This document shows positions 5,966 to 9,164 of a stretch of DNA of 9,164 bases, one piece after another. The position numbers were made by a program, and so were the translations under genes. Position 1 is the stretch's first letter. Each line of letters starts with the position of its first letter. A model generated the notes under the pieces. It saw nothing but the letters and a program-made list of their open reading frames with translations. It searched no databases and had not been told where the DNA came from. Source of the DNA: Rhodospirillaceae bacterium. Its GTDB lineage: Bacteria; Pseudomonadota; Alphaproteobacteria; Puniceispirillales; Puniceispirillaceae. The DNA lies in the NCBI GenBank assembly GCA_002731315.1, contig PCBG01000004.1, positions 43,406 through 52,569 of the forward strand. Direction: 5' to 3'.

Positions 5966-7842
5966 AACAAGAGCCGGAAAAACGGCCAGTTATCATCTGT
6001 CTTTCGAAAGCTGGCCTTGCGCTGGCACAGCGCTTTGCACCGCATATCGATGCCGATATACATGGACATGCTTTACGCTGTCCCGATGCGCCTTTTCATT
6101 TTGGAGAGGCGCGCACGCACATTGCCAATCTGTTCAGCAGCGGACGGCCTATCATAGGCATCTGTGCAGCCGGGATCCTGATCCGGGCAGTGGCACCGCA
6201 TCTGCGCCACAAAAGCAGCGATGCCCCCTTGCTAGCTGTGGGGGAATCCGGGCGTCACGTGGTTCCCCTTATTGGTGGACATCACGGTGCGATCACACTA
6301 TCGCGTCAGGTATCAGATATTCTTGAGGCCGATCTGGCGATGACAACAGCGGGCGATCTGCGCTGGCAGATCTCGCTGGATGAGCCGCCACGTGGCTGGC
6401 GTCTTGCTAATCCGGGTGCGGCTGCACGGGTGATGCCCCAGCTGCTGGCGGGCGATGGCGCGTTTCTTGAAGGTGAGGCGCTGCCAGAGTTGAATGACTG
6501 GTTTGAGCACATCCCACGCGGCGACGCGGTAACATTGACAGCCACACGCCGGCAGAAAATGCCGGCAGAAAACCAGCTTGTCTATTGCCCGCAGGATATC
6601 ATCCTCGGGGTTGGGTGTGCGCGTGGTGCGACATCAGAAGATGTGTGTGAATTCGTCATGCGCGAATTGCAGCGCGCTGATATCAATGCTGCTGCTATTG
6701 CGGCTGTGGTGACAGCAGATATCAAGGCGGATGAGCCAGCGATTCATGCGTTGGCGGCCATGCTGGCCGTTCCGGTACGGGTGTTTGACCGTGATCAGCT
6801 GGCGGCCGAGACAGACCGGTTGAAGACACCTTCAAAGACGGTTTTTGAGGAAATTGGCGTGTATGGCGTTGCCGAGGGTGCGGCACTGGCAGCGGCCGGT
6901 GACGACGGGATGCTGATTCATCCAAAGGCGAAATCTAACACGGCTACCATGGCGCTGGCGAAGGCAGTGGCTGCGCTGGCGGATCGTCTGCCCGGGCGCA
7001 AACCAGGCCGGGTAATGCTTGTCGGCATTGGCCCCGGCAAACCAGAATGGCGCACGCCCGAGGCCTCACAGATGATTTTTGGTGCGGATGAACTTGTTGG
7101 CTATGCCCTCTATATCGACCTGCTGGGGGCCGCCGCTGCGCATATTCCGCGGCGTGACTTCAAGCTTGGAGAAGAAGAGGCTCGTTGCCGCTATGCGCTG
7201 GAAGCAGCAGCCACGGGTAAGGATGTTGCGGTAATTTGTTCCGGAGATGCTGGCATTTATGCGATGGGCGCGCTGGTCTATGAATTGCTGGACAGGGACG
7301 AAGAGGATGGCGGTGTAAGCGCATCGGCACGCCGCGTCGCGGTGGTAACAACACCCGGCATTTCTGCCATGCAAGCCGCAGCGGCGCGGTCTGGCGCCAT
7401 TCTGGGACATGATTTTTGTGCCATTTCCCTTTCTGATCTACTGACGCCCTGGGAGACGATTGAAAAGCGCATCCATGCTGGTGGTGCCGGTGATTTTGTT
7501 GTGGCTTTTTATAATCCGGTATCCCGCAGACGCCGCACGCAGTTGGCACAGGCGCGCCTGATCCTGATGTCCTATCGCAGCGGTGATGTACCGGTTCTTC
7601 TGGCGTCAAATCTGGGACGACCGGAAGAAGATATCCGCTATCGCACCCTTGAAACGCTGGATATTGACGAAGTGGATATGCTGACGACAGTTATGGTCGG
7701 TGCCAGCGCATCGCGCCATCTGGCACTGGGCCGCGGCGACGCTCTCTACACGCCGCGTGGCTATGCCAAGCATCTGGATCGCGAGGATGACGAAGCGGGT
7801 GATCAGGCCGCGCACCAACAAGGGACGGAGGCAGCGATATGA
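5953..7842 (+). CDS. cobJ: Fused cobalt-precorrin-5A hydrolase (CbiG) and precorrin-3B C17-methyltransferase (CobJ/CbiH)
   Basis: One unbroken 629-residue frame carries two enzymes. Residues 1 to about 345 are CbiG, which opens the lactone of cobalt-precorrin-5A and releases acetaldehyde. Its marks are GICAAGILIRAVAP at 69-82, GESGRHVVPLIGGHHGA at 97-113 and a C-terminal CobE-like domain beginning GVGCARG at 219-225 with TADIKADEPAI. Residues about 353-605 are CobJ/CbiH, which methylates C17 with ring contraction; these show LVGIGPGKPEWRT, CSGDAGIYAMG (GDAG at 431-434), TTPGISAMQAAAA, FVVAFYNPVSRRR and TVMVGAS. A charged tail of about 20 residues follows. The start is GTG at 5953, behind an AAAGGGG-type ribosome site at 5939-5944, overlapping cobI by 13 bases. 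Such fusions are known in some bacteria. The CbiG part implies cobalt-early chemistry. Confidence 0.93.
   Translation: MDQLKQEPEKRPVIICLSKAGLALAQRFAPHIDADIHGHALRCPDAPFHFGEARTHIANLFSSGRPIIGICAAGILIRAVAPHLRHKSSDAPLLAVGESGRHVVPLIGGHHGAITLSRQVSDILEADLAMTTAGDLRWQISLDEPPRGWRLANPGAAARVMPQLLAGDGAFLEGEALPELNDWFEHIPRGDAVTLTATRRQKMPAENQLVYCPQDIILGVGCARGATSEDVCEFVMRELQRADINAAAIAAVVTADIKADEPAIHALAAMLAVPVRVFDRDQLAAETDRLKTPSKTVFEEIGVYGVAEGAALAAAGDDGMLIHPKAKSNTATMALAKAVAALADRLPGRKPGRVMLVGIGPGKPEWRTPEASQMIFGADELVGYALYIDLLGAAAAHIPRRDFKLGEEEARCRYALEAAATGKDVAVICSGDAGIYAMGALVYELLDRDEEDGGVSASARRVAVVTTPGISAMQAAAARSGAILGHDFCAISLSDLLTPWETIEKRIHAGGAGDFVVAFYNPVSRRRRTQLAQARLILMSYRSGDVPVLLASNLGRPEEDIRYRTLETLDIDEVDMLTTVMVGASASRHLALGRGDALYTPRGYAKHLDREDDEAGDQAAHQQGTEAAI
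7827..7831 (+). promoter_or_regulatory. Ribosome binding site of cobM
   Basis: GGAGG lies 7 bases before the ATG at 7839. It is the strongest Shine-Dalgarno sequence in the operon and is embedded in the end of the cbiG-cobJ gene. It supports the ATGA-overlap start of cobM. Confidence 0.75.
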
Positions 7843-8615
7843 AAGTCTATTTCATTGGCGCCGGGCCGGGCGATCCGGAATTGATCACTGTGCGCGGTCT
7901 GCGACTGATTGAACTCTGCCCCGTCTGCCTTTTCGCTGGATCGCTTGTGCCGGCAGCAGTTGTTGCGGCTGCATCGGATACGGCGCATGTCGTCGATACC
8001 GCTGCGCTGACACTGGAAGACATCATAGCCGAGATTGAAGCCGCCCGTGCGCGGGACGAGGATGTGGCGCGCGTGCATTCCGGTGACCCGTCACTTTACG
8101 GTGCTATTGCCGAGCAGATCAGGCGCCTCAAGGCGCTTGGCATTGACTATGAGATTGTGCCGGGCGTATCGGCCTATGCGGCGGCGGCGGCAAGCCTCGG
8201 CATTGAGCTTACCGTGCCCGAAGTGACGCAGACATTGATCCTGACGCGCACCGCAATGAAATCATCCGCCATGCCGCAGGGTGAGGAGTTGACCAGCCTC
8301 GGAAGCACCGGCGCAACACTTGCCATTCACCTGTCGATCCGCAACCTGCGCCAGATTGAGCGGGATCTGATACCGCTTTATGGTTCCGATTGTCCGGTGA
8401 TTGTGGCCTATCGCGTTGGCTGGCCGGACGAGGCCTATATCCACGGAACGCTGGCTGACATCAGGAAAAAAGTGCAGGCGGAGAAAATCACCCGCACAGC
8501 CCTTATCTTTGTCGGGCGTGGTCTGGCCCAGACAGACGATTTCCGTGACAGCGCGCTCTATGATGCGGCACATACGCATGTCCTGCGCCCAAAAGCCGGA
8601 CGTGCCGGGGACTGA
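7839..8615 (+). CDS. cobM: Precorrin-4 C11-methyltransferase (CobM/CbiF)
   Basis: CobM methylates C11 of (cobalt-)precorrin-4 with SAM, forming (cobalt-)precorrin-5A, the substrate of the CbiG domain encoded just upstream. The 258-residue protein is of normal length. It opens with YFIGAGPGDPELIT (glycine-rich motif at 7-13), has CLFAGSLVP, then VARVHSGDPSLYGAIAEQ with GDP at 82-84, VPGVSAYAAAAASLG, LTVPEVTQTLILTR, LAIHLSIRN, YRVGWPDE and ALIFVGRGL. The order is that of the CobM family. The start overlaps the cbiG-cobJ stop by four bases (ATGA). The stop at 8613-8615 faces the cobB stop across 24 bases. Confidence 0.96.
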   Translation: MKVYFIGAGPGDPELITVRGLRLIELCPVCLFAGSLVPAAVVAAASDTAHVVDTAALTLEDIIAEIEAARARDEDVARVHSGDPSLYGAIAEQIRRLKALGIDYEIVPGVSAYAAAAASLGIELTVPEVTQTLILTRTAMKSSAMPQGEELTSLGSTGATLAIHLSIRNLRQIERDLIPLYGSDCPVIVAYRVGWPDEAYIHGTLADIRKKVQAEKITRTALIFVGRGLAQTDDFRDSALYDAAHTHVLRPKAGRAGD

Positions 8616-8639
8616 TATCCTCGCATCCGCATTCAAATG
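8616..8639. other. 24-base convergent gap between cobM and cobB
   Basis: The two operons end tail to tail here. I see no GC-rich hairpin with a U-run in either direction, so transcription may read into the opposite gene or stop by a Rho-dependent mechanism. Confidence 0.5.
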
Positions 8640-9164
8640 TCAGGCAATGATATGCGCATAAGACCCGAACACATTGTCCCGCTTCAGCCCCATGGGTGGC
8701 AAGCTGTGGCCGCCAGAATCCATGACATCAAAAAGCGGCGTGCCTGACGCCGTGATTGCAGTGGAATAATGGAACTCATGGGCCGTCAGCGGGCCAGGGG
8801 CGGGCCATGCCTTTTGGCGTGGTGAGACCTTGCGGTAGCCAAGATGCAGCTTGCGGTCAGCAAAGCTCGTTTCCAGCGACAATAATCCTGCCATCCGGAA
8901 GCTGGTCCCTTCGGCATCTGTTATGCTGTCTCCAAGTGTCATGAAGCCCCCACATTCACCATAGACCGGAAGGCCTTTCATGGCCGCGCTGAACAAACCG
9001 CCAAGAAAGGTCGTTGCTGTGCTGAGGGTCGGCAAGTGCAGTTCTGGATAACCACCAGGCAGAAAGACCGCGTCCGCGTCATTGGCTGGCGCTTCGTCCG
9101 CAAGGGGCGAGAATGGCAGGATTTCAGCTCCTGCCGCCTGCCAGTAGCGCAGCATATGCAGATA
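8640..9164 (-). CDS. cobB: Cobyrinic (hydrogenobyrinic) acid a,c-diamide synthase, C-terminal part (5' end outside window)
   Basis: The frame runs from the right edge of the window to TGA at 8640-8642, showing 174 residues; the ATP-binding N-terminal domain lies beyond the edge. CobB (CbiA) uses glutamine and ATP to amidate side chains a and c. The visible part is the glutamine amidotransferase domain: YLHMLRYW at the edge, AEILPFSPLADEAP, FLPGGYPELH, GECGGFM with the nucleophilic Cys at codon 8952-8954, RKLHLGYRKV, HEFHYS, and a C-terminal GSYAHI with the likely catalytic His. All key residues are present. The ATG at 9153-9155 is internal, not the true start. Whether the substrate is cobyrinic or hydrogenobyrinic acid cannot be read from this part; cbiX in the same cluster favours the cobalt form. 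Confidence 0.94.
   Translation of the reverse strand, partial: YLHMLRYWQAAGAEILPFSPLADEAPANDADAVFLPGGYPELHLPTLSTATTFLGGLFSAAMKGLPVYGECGGFMTLGDSITDAEGTSFRMAGLLSLETSFADRKLHLGYRKVSPRQKAWPAPGPLTAHEFHYSTAITASGTPLFDVMDSGGHSLPPMGLKRDNVFGSYAHIIA

Overview
The window is a cobalamin (vitamin B12) biosynthesis cluster from a Gram-negative bacterium. The proteins most resemble alphaproteobacterial types: a CobH-like methylmutase, the fused CobL, and a long CbiX. That assignment rests on remembered family sequences, not on a search. Nearly every base is coding; the only substantial gap is about 270-320 bases long, around 1600-1918.

Layout. At the left edge is the C-terminal half of cobQ (cobyric acid synthase, +), running into the convergent cobD/cbiB gene (adenosylcobinamide-phosphate synthase, -) with 6 bases between the stops. 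The divergent gap follows. It holds nested inverted repeats and a GC-rich hairpin, but I find no canonical cobalamin-riboswitch core. A forward operon of seven genes starts at 1919: a small unrecognised membrane protein, cbiX (cobaltochelatase with Cys motifs and a His-rich tail), cobH, cobL, cobI, a cbiG-cobJ fusion and cobM. Six of the seven genes overlap or touch a neighbour, so translational coupling is likely. At the right edge the end of cobB/cbiA (a,c-diamide synthase, -) converges on cobM.

How the genes work together. CbiX inserts cobalt into sirohydrochlorin (early insertion). CobI methylates C20, CobJ methylates C17 with ring contraction, CbiG opens the resulting lactone, CobM methylates C11, CobL methylates C5/C15 and decarboxylates C12, and CobH moves the C11 methyl to C12. 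CobB amidates a and c, CobQ amidates the other side chains, and CobD/CbiB attaches the aminopropanol arm. CbiX plus CbiG point to cobalt-early chemistry, while CobL and CobH are named after the oxygen-dependent route. No C1 methyltransferase (CobF or CbiD), precorrin-6 reductase (CobK/CbiJ), CobG/CobZ or CobNST is present here.

This is a recognisable pathway, not a new system. The parts worth a second look are the small leader protein, the gap at 1600-1918, the CbiX metal-binding tail, the CbiG-CobJ fusion and the altered N-terminal SAM loop of CobL.
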